Position numbers and translations under genes: made by a program
DNA from: Acidaminococcaceae bacterium UBA2453
GTDB lineage: Bacteria; Bacillota; Negativicutes; Acidaminococcales; Acidaminococcaceae
Assembly (NCBI GenBank): GCA_002342505.1
Contig: DDQB01000094.1
Span: 1 to 15,896, forward strand
Reading direction: 5' to 3'
DNA length: 15,896 nucleotides
The notes under the pieces: generated by a model
The model's database searches: none
What the model saw: only the letters and a program-made list of their open reading frames with translations
What the model was told of the DNA's origin: nothing
Part shown: positions 1 to 7,450 of the stretch, piece after piece
How the letters are laid out: each line of letters opens with the position of its first letter
Numbering within the stretch: position 1 is the stretch's first letter

Positions 1-42
1 AAAGATGCGGTGTGATGTTATAACGAAATTGTAATTTTTGTG

Positions 43-64
43 GCCCGGGCGGCATCACCCGGGC
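43..64. other. GC-rich hairpin downstream of the GNAT gene
   Basis: Perfect 7-bp arms GCCCGGG (43-49) and CCCGGGC (58-64) enclose an 8-base loop. The hairpin lies about 38 bases beyond the stop of the minus-strand acetyltransferase gene, where a terminator is expected. Read on the minus strand it is followed by an A-rich stretch rather than a T run, so it is not a canonical intrinsic terminator. It may still act as a 3' stabilising hairpin. Confidence 0.4.
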
Positions 65-102
65 AGGCTATCGCATAAATTCCAGTTTTGCATTTTTTCA
101 GG

Positions 103-588
103 TTAAAATTCCAGCCGCATCTGGTGCCAGACAGCGCCGCCGTGCCGGGATTTGTTGCTGATCCCTTCATCGCGGAAACCAAACTTTGCATAGTAAGGTA
201 TCAGGCGTTCCTTGCAGGTCAGTACTACGCCCCGGCGCCCCTGCGATCTGGTGTCTGCGATAATCCGCCGCAGCAGCTGCCCGGCCAGGCCCTGGCGGCG
301 AAACGCAGGAAGAGTGTTCAGGCCGAAAATCATCTGCCACTGTCCTTCTTCGTTATGCAGTTCCGCTTTCTCGTACATAGCGTCGAACAGGTCAGGCTCA
401 TTGGTCACAAACCCGTCGGCAAAGGCCAGCAACTGTTCGCCTTCAAACAGCAGCCAGAAATGATTCCCATAGCTGGCCAGCCGCTGGGCAAAGATTTCCC
501 GCGTGGCTGCTTCCGCAGGTGGGAAGCAGGCGGCTTCCATTTTGGAAACCGCTTCCAGATCGTTTAGGGTGGCAGTGCGTATCAGCAT
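103..588 (-). CDS. GNAT family N-acetyltransferase, AANAT-like
   Basis: A 161-residue single-domain acetyltransferase expected to move an acetyl group from acetyl-CoA to an amine in the cytosol. The acetyl-CoA loop is RRQGLA (residues 97-102). The C-terminal signature LTCKERLIPYY..FGF (123-138) followed by a Ser/Lys-rich stretch and HGG..W (149-154) is the pattern I associate with bacterial relatives of arylalkylamine (serotonin) N-acetyltransferase; the N-terminal CFPPAEAA (21-28) fits the same group. Length is normal and there is no signal peptide. The ATG at 588 has an upstream GAGG at good spacing. It is the last gene of a minus-strand run after the amidohydrolase and carrier, with a 72-base gap, so it may be co-transcribed or have its own promoter. 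The substrate is unknown; an amine or amino acid linked to the neighbouring deacylase is an inference. Confidence 0.85.
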   Translation of the reverse strand: MLIRTATLNDLEAVSKMEAACFPPAEAATREIFAQRLASYGNHFWLLFEGEQLLAFADGFVTNEPDLFDAMYEKAELHNEEGQWQMIFGLNTLPAFRRQGLAGQLLRRIIADTRSQGRRGVVLTCKERLIPYYAKFGFRDEGISNKSRHGGAVWHQMRLEF

Positions 589-600
589 TTAACGGTACCT

Positions 601-629
601 CGTGCAGATTATTGACGGCCGTGCAGATT
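601..629. repeat. 10-bp direct repeat with 19-bp period
   Basis: CGTGCAGATT occurs at 601-610 and again at 620-629, in the gap just upstream of the minus-strand acetyltransferase gene. The 19-bp period is close to two helical turns. It could be a tandem protein-binding site in the GNAT leader, or a relic of a small repeat: the 9-mer CGTGCAGAT is also present, in the opposite orientation, at 12539-12547. Confidence 0.45.
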
Positions 630-660
630 TATGATGTCAATCGTCCGGTTAGTTACCATG

Positions 661-2076
661 TTACATCACAAAGCCCGCGACTGCGTATAAAATCAGGGAG
701 ACGAAAGCAAAGCCCAGCACGTAAGGCATCTGGGTCTTGATGTGATCCATGATTTCGCAGCCGGTAGTGGCGCAGGACATAATTGTTGTATCGGAAATGG
801 GGGAAGCGTGGTCCCCAAAGATGGAACCGCCAAACATAGCGCCGGCGGTCAGCGGGATGCTGACGCCCATCTGGATGGCCATAGGCAGCGCGATGACGCC
901 CATGATGGCCATGGTGCCCATGGAAGTGCCGGTGGCAAAGGAAAGCAGGCAGGCGATGATAAAGGCCAGCATTGGCAGCATGCCGGGACTCAGAAACTGC
1001 ATGAAGATGGAGCTCAGGTAGTGGCCGGTATCCAGTTGCTTGACCAGCGGACCCATGGTCAGGGCCAGCGTAAGTACCAGGGCGATAGAAAGCATGGTTC
1101 CCATTCCTTTGATGATCTCATTGGTCAGCTGGCTCAGGGTGAATATTTTTTCCGCCAGGCAGAGCAGGGAAATGGAAGCTACGGCCATGATGCAGCCCCA
1201 CAGCAGCGCCTGCATGCCGGCTCCTTTGGTAGGATCGCCCTTGCCGGTCACGATTAGCGTGGCTAAAATAACGCCGATCATTACCACGGTGGGTACGATC
1301 ATGTTCAACACCCGGGGCTTGGCGCCGCTGGCTGTTTCCTTTACGGTTTCCTGCTCCGCATTGGCCTTGGAGGCCGGGTCGTCCAGCTGGCCGGTAGCCG
1401 CAGCGCGCAGCTCTGCTTTCTTCATAGGACCAAAATCAACCGGGGCAAAGCAGCTAATAAGGGCAAAGGCCACGGCAATGATGCAGTAGAAGTTAAAGGG
1501 GATAGACTGGAACAGCACGGTAATGGCCTGATCCTTGGGCACGCCGCCGCTGGTCAGGTAGCCGGTCATGGCGCCCAGCCAGCCGCTTAAGGGAAGCAGC
1601 ACGCACCAGGGCGTGGAGGTGGTATGCACCAGGAAGGCCGCCTTTTCATGGGGCACCTTCATGCTGTCATTCAGGGGACGGGCCACGGAACCCGTTACCA
1701 TACAACTCAGGGAACCGGAGGTAAAGATGACGATGCCCAGCAGCCAGGTGAAAAATTTGGCTGCCCGGGAGGTCCGGATGATGCCTTTTTTCTTTACCAT
1801 GATATCCACGAAACCTTCAATGCCGCCGGAGCGCTCGATCAGGTAGAGCATGGCGCCGATCAGGAACATGGACATGATGACGATGGTATTGGAATTACTG
1901 GCAAAGGTTTTCACGACGCTGTAAAAAGCAGCGTTAAGACCTGTGAAGAAGCTTCCGGCCAGGATGAAGTTGGCCAGGAAGATACCTACCAGCAATGCCA
2001 CAAACACGTTTTTCAAAGCCAGCGCCAGGATGATCGTTACCAGCGGTGGCACAACAGATAAGAAACCGTATTGCAT
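661..2076 (-). CDS. NhaC-family antiporter / amino-acid carrier
   Basis: A 471-residue polytopic inner-membrane protein, typical length for the NhaC family, with about a dozen hydrophobic segments over its length. Family marks are TGTSMGTMAIMG (382-393) and GGSIFGDHASPISDTT (416-431), the hallmark C-terminal motif. A polar, probably cytoplasmic loop lies at about 215-255. Known members exchange Na+ for H+, malate for lactate, or transport amino acids. The gene starts 15 bases after the stop of the D-aminoacylase-like gene and has its own ribosome binding site (AGAGGTGA on the minus strand), so the two are almost certainly co-transcribed. By context it more likely brings in the amidohydrolase substrate, or exports a product, than serving general sodium balance; that is an inference. 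The family call is firm, the substrate is not. Confidence 0.9.
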   Translation of the reverse strand: MQYGFLSVVPPLVTIILALALKNVFVALLVGIFLANFILAGSFFTGLNAAFYSVVKTFASNSNTIVIMSMFLIGAMLYLIERSGGIEGFVDIMVKKKGIIRTSRAAKFFTWLLGIVIFTSGSLSCMVTGSVARPLNDSMKVPHEKAAFLVHTTSTPWCVLLPLSGWLGAMTGYLTSGGVPKDQAITVLFQSIPFNFYCIIAVAFALISCFAPVDFGPMKKAELRAAATGQLDDPASKANAEQETVKETASGAKPRVLNMIVPTVVMIGVILATLIVTGKGDPTKGAGMQALLWGCIMAVASISLLCLAEKIFTLSQLTNEIIKGMGTMLSIALVLTLALTMGPLVKQLDTGHYLSSIFMQFLSPGMLPMLAFIIACLLSFATGTSMGTMAIMGVIALPMAIQMGVSIPLTAGAMFGGSIFGDHASPISDTTIMSCATTGCEIMDHIKTQMPYVLGFAFVSLILYAVAGFVM

Positions 2077-2091
2077 GATACAATCACCTCT

Positions 2092-3456
2092 TTACAATTT
2101 TCGTACCGCCTTACCCAGGCGGCCATTTATAATTTCACCGCGTTGCATGGCGATGTCGCCACCAATGAATACATATTCAATCCCTGTGGGCGCCAGGGTG
2201 GGCTCTGAGAAGGTAGCCCGATCCGCGATGGCGTCAGGGTCAAAGATCACAATATCTGCATCCGCCCCGGCCTGCAGGCTGCCCTTGCCAGGCAGCCCCA
2301 TCCGGTCGGCCGGCATGGCTGTGCACTTCTGTATAGCCTCATACAGGGACAGTTTGCCTTTGCGGACAAATTCCGCAAACAGGCGGGGGAAGGAACCGGC
2401 GGCGCGGGGATGGCCCTGGCCGTTGTTCATGATCCCGTCGCTGCCCAGCATCACATTGGGATCCCGCAGGGCCCGATCTACGTCCGCTTCCTGCATGACG
2501 TAGCACACCGTAAGGTGTTCGGGGTGATCCCGCCGTTCTTCTTCAAAAATAGTTTTTGTACAGCGCTGGCCTTTATATTTTCCTTCACAGATCTCAATCA
2601 CATCATACCCGCAATGATAGCGTTCCATCCAGCCGTCGTCATAGGTAGTGGCGCCGATGGCGGTAGAAAAGGCATAGTAGGGATAGCAGTCGCAGGCTAC
2701 ATCCAGTCCGTTCATGCGGTATTCTGCAATGAAGGACAGAAAAGCTTCCATCTGGCCGAAGCCTGCCATGGAGCCAATATGGGAGAATTGGGCCGGCAGC
2801 TTCAGCTCCCGTGCAACATCCAGAAACTCCCGGCCGGCGGCAAAGATTTCCGCCGCATCGTCCCTCACATGGGAAGCGATGAACTTGTGGCGGGGCACGC
2901 AGACCCGGGCTGTTTCCAGCAACTCTGTGCGATCGATGCCCGGTGTGTAACGGATCCCATAGGAAATACCGAAGCAGCCGGCGTCAAGCTCCTTCTCCAG
3001 TAACTGTGCCATGGCTTTTCGTTCTTCTGCGGTGGCTGGCGTATATTTGTCTGTGTGTCCGCAGGCTTCCCGGATAAACGCATGCCCGGCCAACAGCGCT
3101 ACGTTCACCGCGGCGCCGTCCCTGTCCACAATGTCCAGATAGCGGGCCGGATCATACCGGTTGATGCCGCATTCGCCGCCCAGCGCAGTGGTGACGCCCA
3201 TGCGCAGCATGCATTTGAAAATAGCTTTTTTATCATCGTTTTCCAGACGTCCGTCTTCTCCCACGAAGTCTTCATGCATATGGATATCCACGAAACCGGG
3301 CGCTACCACCAGGCCCGTTGCGTCAATGACCCGGTCCGCTGTAGGCTCGTCCTGGGTAACGGCCACAACCCTGCCGTTGTTTAACAGCAAGTTCAGTCTG
3401 GCCTGTACCCGGTTGCGAGGGTCTATGAGGAAGCCGTTTTTGATTAATGTTTTCAT
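2092..3456 (-). CDS. N-acyl-D-amino-acid deacylase-type amidohydrolase
   Basis: A 454-residue cytosolic amidohydrolase, with a beta-sandwich formed from both termini around a TIM barrel. Expected reaction: hydrolysis of an N-acyl-D-amino acid or related amide. Visible metal and catalytic positions are HMH (59-61), Cys96 in GGECGIN, His196 in SHVRDD, His226 in FSHIGSM and Asp340 in GSDG. Cys96 is notable because D-aminoacylases use a cysteine metal ligand, unlike the carboxylated lysine of dihydroorotase and hydantoinase. HPRAAGSFPR (349-358) is also typical of the D-aminoacylase group. I chose the start at 3456 because a strong AAAGGGGGGAC lies upstream at the right distance; an in-frame ATG at 3477 would place that site inside the gene. 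It heads the operon with the NhaC-type carrier. Exact acyl and amino-acid specificity cannot be read from the sequence. Confidence 0.88.
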   Translation of the reverse strand: MKTLIKNGFLIDPRNRVQARLNLLLNNGRVVAVTQDEPTADRVIDATGLVVAPGFVDIHMHEDFVGEDGRLENDDKKAIFKCMLRMGVTTALGGECGINRYDPARYLDIVDRDGAAVNVALLAGHAFIREACGHTDKYTPATAEERKAMAQLLEKELDAGCFGISYGIRYTPGIDRTELLETARVCVPRHKFIASHVRDDAAEIFAAGREFLDVARELKLPAQFSHIGSMAGFGQMEAFLSFIAEYRMNGLDVACDCYPYYAFSTAIGATTYDDGWMERYHCGYDVIEICEGKYKGQRCTKTIFEEERRDHPEHLTVCYVMQEADVDRALRDPNVMLGSDGIMNNGQGHPRAAGSFPRLFAEFVRKGKLSLYEAIQKCTAMPADRMGLPGKGSLQAGADADIVIFDPDAIADRATFSEPTLAPTGIEYVFIGGDIAMQRGEIINGRLGKAVRKL

Positions 3457-3567
3457 ACAGGTCCCCCCTTTGGTCATGTAAAGATTGTTGCGTTATGTCC
3501 GCGTGCCAGCTGCATCCTGGGTAAATGAGTTCTGCACACGTGCGTTTAGACAGTTCCTTTTACTATA

Positions 3568-3596
3568 ATATTAGCACTTACAAACTAAAATGTACA
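3568..3596 (-). promoter_or_regulatory. Extended -10 promoter of the amidohydrolase operon
   Basis: On the minus strand, TGTACA (3596-3591) is separated by 17 bases from TAATAT (3573-3568). A TGC directly in front makes an extended -10. Transcription would start near 3561, giving a leader of about 100 bases before the ATG at 3456. The -35 itself is a 6-bp palindrome, so an operator could overlap it. Confidence 0.5.
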
Positions 3597-3599
3597 GAA

Positions 3600-3856
3600 T
3601 TTTGCAATATAATAGTGAAAAATTCAAATGCCTGACTTTTCTCAGGGATGCAACCGTTTTATCAAAAACTGTTGCAGGATTTTTCTAAAAAATGAAGAAC
3701 ATCATTAAGAAGAGATGGAAGAAATAGCTTAACCAATGTGGCATTTGGCGGATGTATCGTATTTTTTAAAGACGAGCCTCTTGAATGAATAAGGAAATGG
3801 AAACGCTCAGGGTTCTTTTACAGCCAGTCAGTTATAAAAGGAATGGGGGATTTTCG
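3600..3856 (+). promoter_or_regulatory. Leader of the secreted-protein cluster with two hairpins
   Basis: This is the only gene-free stretch over 300 bases (3457-3856 including the divergent promoter). On the plus strand TATAAT lies at 3608-3613 without a good -35. It is followed by a small perfect hairpin CCTGA/TCAGG (3631-3646) and a 12-bp hairpin with one mismatch (3649-3660 with 3665-3676, loop ATCA), then a T-rich run at 3680-3684. This could be a short terminated transcript, an attenuator ahead of the secreted-protein genes, or chance. From about 3690 to 3856 I see only the ribosome binding site of the next gene. Confidence 0.35.
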
Positions 3857-4741
3857 ATGAAAAAAAGATGTTTCTTGTTGTCCGTGTTTTGCTTTGCAAT
3901 GGCTTTGTTCTGCATGGCAGGACATGTAACTGCCGCGGCTGCTGCCGGCAGAGACAACTATGGATCCCAGCGAGCGGTAAACGAAACGCAAAACTGGCCC
4001 ATTGCAGCACAATATCAGAACAAAGGGGAAATTTGGCCCCCTGTGGCCGGACGGTATGAACGGATAAATTCCGGCGGTCTGTGCAATGCCTATATCAACG
4101 TAGCTGTATTGCCGAATCACTGGCCGGTGATAAACCTGCACGCCTGTGAATATAACGGGCCGTCTGATAAACATGGGCTGGAGGCGCTGGACACCCGCCC
4201 CGGCATCTGGCTGGGCGGAACGATTCAGCCTGCACAGATGGGATTGTCGTCGCGGTTTGTCATCGGAGCGAAAACGATTGGCATTTACAGAGGGAACGAC
4301 ATTGTGGAAACGTTACCGTCCAGACAGGTCTTCATGTTGAGTGGTGATATAAAATCATTAAAAAATAAAATCATATTGAATTATTCCGGTAAAAAAGCAG
4401 AAGGTTTTCCGGATATCCGGGGCGAATACGTGTTAAGCAGAGACAGCGTGCCGATGATTGACGAATATGCCGCCTTTGCGTTAGTCGAATCGCTTTTCCG
4501 GTCCGAAACCAAAACGGACTTTTTTGACAGCGCCCTGCAGATCGTGCCGGAGCCCATTACCGGAACGGAAGCGGCCAACTATGCAAACCTGATCGGCGAC
4601 TTCGGCTTTGCCATCAAAGTTTTCAAAAACGGAAATCTGATACGGACCTTCATAGTTCCCCGCGATCTGCGCGCCGTGTACCGCTTTGAAAGCGACGGCA
4701 ACGGCGTTATGATTTATAATATCGACGGCTCAAAAGGATAA
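3857..4741 (+). CDS. Secreted protein of unknown function (paralog A)
   Basis: A 294-residue exported protein that I do not recognise. Residues 1 to about 27 form a Sec signal peptide: KKR, a hydrophobic core, then an Ala-rich cleavage region, with no lipobox. The mature part begins with WPPVAGRY (60-67) and looks beta-rich. The last 45 residues (250-294) carry the pattern F-I-K then N-L-I-R-T-F-I-V, D, YR, DG, M-I-Y-N, which is repeated in the protein encoded at 6526-7350, so the two are paralogs flanking a membrane protein gene. I chose the ATG at 3857 because GGGGGA sits just before it and the signal peptide then starts correctly; an in-frame ATG at 3785 would add 24 residues that mask the signal. 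The protein probably acts in the periplasm or outside the cell. Confidence 0.75.
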   Translation: MKKRCFLLSVFCFAMALFCMAGHVTAAAAAGRDNYGSQRAVNETQNWPIAAQYQNKGEIWPPVAGRYERINSGGLCNAYINVAVLPNHWPVINLHACEYNGPSDKHGLEALDTRPGIWLGGTIQPAQMGLSSRFVIGAKTIGIYRGNDIVETLPSRQVFMLSGDIKSLKNKIILNYSGKKAEGFPDIRGEYVLSRDSVPMIDEYAAFALVESLFRSETKTDFFDSALQIVPEPITGTEAANYANLIGDFGFAIKVFKNGNLIRTFIVPRDLRAVYRFESDGNGVMIYNIDGSKG

Positions 4742-4822
4742 AATATCGGAAGGATACAGACCAATACACACATCTTGCTGAACGCTTTTTTTGAAGATGC
4801 AGTGAAAGTGTATAGTACCATA

Positions 4823-4834
4823 CTGAACGTTCAG
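4823..4834. promoter_or_regulatory. 12-bp perfect palindrome ahead of the Tim44-like gene
   Basis: CTGAACGTTCAG is a perfect 12-bp palindrome that abuts the AGGAAGGAG ribosome binding site of the downstream gene. It lies just after a possible -10 TATAGT (4811-4816) that has no well-spaced -35. Its place near the expected transcription start would suit a repressor site. A related half, CTGAACG, lies at 4779-4785. Confidence 0.3.
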
Positions 4835-4851
4835 GAAGGAGTTGAGGAAAC

Positions 4852-6420
4852 GTGGAGACCCGGTTTGGATCGTTAGGCATTTTTTTAGTAACGTTCTTTA
4901 TTGGCGGCGGTTTAGTGGATACGGCGGTTCATAACTCGACTTCCTACTTCTCCTTTGAATTTATTGCCTGTGCGTTGCTGGGCCTGCTTCTGGTACTTGG
5001 ATCCTTTTTGATTTTTTACGCACTGGTATTACCGGCCTGGACTGACAAACATTATACGCTGAAAAACGAATTGACCGGACTGGTGAAAGAAGATCAGACG
5101 GGAAAGCAAGACAGCGATGCTACGGAACGTCTGATTACGGATTTCCGGAACAGCCTGCGGGAATTTTTCGACAGGCCGGGACTGCCGGAGAACAGTCCGC
5201 TCCAAAACACCGCAACGCAACTGTATTGGCACATTCTGTATCTGCAGAAACGCCGCATGGAACAGCTGGGCGTCACCATGGATTTCGATGCGGTGCGAAA
5301 ACGGTATGGTGGGGTATCGGTCACCAAAAACAAACACTTCGACGGCAAGTATATGATTACTGACGCGAAGGAACGCATTGAAGCTTCCCGCATCTATAAA
5401 AGAGACCACAGGACGATCCATGAGAAAAAGGACAGCGAGCTGGCTCATTACACTATTCTGAATGCCAAGCAGGCGACAAAAGAGAACAGTATCATCTGTC
5501 CCAACTGCGGCAACCCCACCACCCGGGAAAACCTGCTGGACGGCTGCGATTACTGCGGCACGAAATTCACGGTGGAAGACCTGGGCAACCGGGTCAGCAG
5601 CTTCGGTCTCCGCCAGGATTACCAGGTTGCCTATGATAAGTACACGGATGCCCGGGAGCATTACGGCACCCGAGCGTTTTTGCTGGGAGCCGTGCCCATC
5701 TTTATTGTGTGCATGATTTATGGCCTCTTTGTAATGGACGACCTGGATGCAGGACTGTTTATGCGTCTCACGGCCACGTTCTTCACAGCGGCGTTCTGCG
5801 CTGCATTGATGGGCTACATTGTAAAATACGGTTTTTGGGTGACCTTATTTCCCGTGCTGCAGTTAAAACAGTCCTTAACCTACCGGTCCAAGAAAAAACT
5901 GGATGAACTGAAACAGCGCGAATCGAAGAACGAGGTACTGGAAAAAGAAATCCGCGCCTTTGACAAACGTTTTTCTCTGGAAATTTTTTTCAGCAATATC
6001 CAGAACAAGCTGGCGGCGATCCATTATGCATCCACCGGCTCCCAGGCCCACGCCTTTGCCACTGTGGAGCTTTCCCCGTATCTGGAGTACTATAACGACG
6101 TGGCTGATATGGATGTGACCGAAATGTCACTGCTGGATTTTCATTCTGATGAGAAAAGCCAGCACATCCACATGAAAGCAATTGCCAATTTGACACGGGT
6201 AACCGGCAACAGCTGCAGGGAAACAACCGAGACCGTGGAACTGCAGCTGATTAAAAGCGCAGCCTGCAAGACCCAGGCGGTGTGCGGTCCGTCTGTTCTG
6301 AAATGCAAAAACTGCGGGGCCAGCATCTCGCTGCTTAATGGCGGCAAATGCGAATACTGCGACTCGGAACTGAACCTTTGGGAACACGACTGGGTCATTG
6401 CGGATTATCAGGTTTTATAG
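4852..6420 (+). CDS. Membrane protein with two zinc ribbons and a Tim44-like domain
   Basis: A 522-residue protein starting at GTG, with AGGAAGGAG about 10 bases upstream. Hydrophobic segments lie at about 8-23, 36-61, 276-296 and 301-336. Zinc ribbon 1 (C216, C219, C232, C235) sits in the polar region between the two membrane pairs. A charged, coiled-coil-like stretch (345-372) leads into a domain at about 373-470 that resembles Tim44-like domains of bacterial zinc-ribbon proteins. Zinc ribbon 2 (C485, C488, C500, C503) is followed by the usual C-terminal W-V-I ending. Such proteins are often annotated as Tim44 or zinc-ribbon transport proteins, but their function is not settled. The gene lies between two paralogous secreted-protein genes, pointing to a joint envelope role (inference). 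The zinc sites and membrane segments are firm; the Tim44 assignment is moderate. Confidence 0.75.
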   Translation: METRFGSLGIFLVTFFIGGGLVDTAVHNSTSYFSFEFIACALLGLLLVLGSFLIFYALVLPAWTDKHYTLKNELTGLVKEDQTGKQDSDATERLITDFRNSLREFFDRPGLPENSPLQNTATQLYWHILYLQKRRMEQLGVTMDFDAVRKRYGGVSVTKNKHFDGKYMITDAKERIEASRIYKRDHRTIHEKKDSELAHYTILNAKQATKENSIICPNCGNPTTRENLLDGCDYCGTKFTVEDLGNRVSSFGLRQDYQVAYDKYTDAREHYGTRAFLLGAVPIFIVCMIYGLFVMDDLDAGLFMRLTATFFTAAFCAALMGYIVKYGFWVTLFPVLQLKQSLTYRSKKKLDELKQRESKNEVLEKEIRAFDKRFSLEIFFSNIQNKLAAIHYASTGSQAHAFATVELSPYLEYYNDVADMDVTEMSLLDFHSDEKSQHIHMKAIANLTRVTGNSCRETTETVELQLIKSAACKTQAVCGPSVLKCKNCGASISLLNGGKCEYCDSELNLWEHDWVIADYQVL

Positions 6421-6525
6421 AAACAGCGACAGGGATTTCGTGCAGGAACTGTTTTTTATTTTAATAAAGCAACCAAAATAATTTTTATAAAGCATAATAA
6501 GTAACTGACAGGAGGCGAGAACACT

Positions 6526-7350
6526 ATGAACAGATTTTGGAAATTGTTATTATGCGCAAGTCTTTTCCTGACAATGATTTTCAGCAGCGGGCTTGTGAAC
6601 GCGGAAGCCAAAGCGTCCGATTGGTCGCCGGCAGCCGGAGTCTATGTGCGTAAAAACGCCAACGGGATTCCCACCGGGCGGATCGATGTAACGGTTGTTA
6701 AAGGTTTTTATGATATTCCCGCTGTTATTGTGGGAGTGGAAAGCCGCAGCTACGAAGGCAATACCTATGAAGGTTCCGATATGGCGCCCCGGATTTATAT
6801 CGCAGGTTACATGGACGTAGGGCAGAATTCCGGAGAGGTAATTCTGACCAACGGTTACACCGACAAACGGAAACCGGCGCCTGACCCCAAAATTCTTCCT
6901 CTCATGACAAGAGTCGTCTATAATGCAACGGTAAATAATAAAATAATTACATTAACGCCGCAGTATTTTGACGGAAACAAGACCCGCGCCATGCGCACCG
7001 ACCCGGATCTGGCCGGAACGTACGTATTTGAAGGGCCTAACAGTTCTCCTTCCGCGTTTATGGCCATCGCCTGGGTACGGCAGCAAAAGCCGAAGCTGTC
7101 GGGACTGGAACCGGGCCTCGACTATCGCTATGAAGACGGTTATATAGATGACGTGAGAAAGATCAGCTATCCGGGTATCCAGGCTATCCGGCCTCCTATT
7201 GCGCCGAAAGAATATTTTGAATTAAAAGCCTATGACGGCAATGCACTGTTACGGACGTTTTTGGTCAGCGCGGACTTTAATCAGATTTACCGGATCAAGC
7301 CCGACGGCGAAGCCATGTTAATTTTCAACAACGAGGGTGGAGTAGGCTGA
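6526..7350 (+). CDS. Secreted protein of unknown function (paralog A')
   Basis: A 274-residue exported protein of unknown role. Residues 1-26 are a Sec signal peptide with likely cleavage after VNA; there is no lipobox. The mature part opens with WSPAAGVY (33-40), matching WPPVAGRY in the protein from 3857. Its last 44 residues (231-274) align with the end of that protein through F-L-K, N-A-L-L-R-T-F-L-V, D, YR, DG, M-L-I-F-N and a final G. The two are clear but diverged paralogs, probably from an old duplication that now flanks the Tim44-like membrane gene. A strong AGGAGG precedes the ATG. The upstream gap (6421-6525) is AT-rich with no clear terminator, so read-through from the upstream gene is likely. 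Confidence 0.75.
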   Translation: MNRFWKLLLCASLFLTMIFSSGLVNAEAKASDWSPAAGVYVRKNANGIPTGRIDVTVVKGFYDIPAVIVGVESRSYEGNTYEGSDMAPRIYIAGYMDVGQNSGEVILTNGYTDKRKPAPDPKILPLMTRVVYNATVNNKIITLTPQYFDGNKTRAMRTDPDLAGTYVFEGPNSSPSAFMAIAWVRQQKPKLSGLEPGLDYRYEDGYIDDVRKISYPGIQAIRPPIAPKEYFELKAYDGNALLRTFLVSADFNQIYRIKPDGEAMLIFNNEGGVG

Positions 7351-7450
7351 TCGAAATTGTTAAGAACCGTTGCGAAAACATTTTCATCTGCAGAAATAAT
7401 CTTTTTCAAAATAAAAACGGATTTTAATTGAACTGTGAGGCGCAGCAATT

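Noticed and set aside
742..1257. Plus-strand open frame of 171 codons opposite the carrier gene, Gly/His/Asp-rich
   Set aside because: Composition is an artefact of reading hydrophobic codons in antisense; the NhaC motifs are on the minus strand.
2410..3003. Plus-strand open frame of 197 codons opposite the amidohydrolase gene
   Set aside because: The amidohydrolase frame holds all metal ligands; the opposite frame is an antisense shadow.
3785..3856. Upstream ATG extending the first secreted protein by 24 residues
   Set aside because: It would bury the signal peptide, while the ATG at 3857 has a good ribosome binding site and a normal signal start.
5029..5661. Minus-strand open frame of 210 codons inside the Tim44-like gene
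   Set aside because: It lies entirely within a gene with clear zinc ribbons and membrane segments; its product has no recognisable motif.
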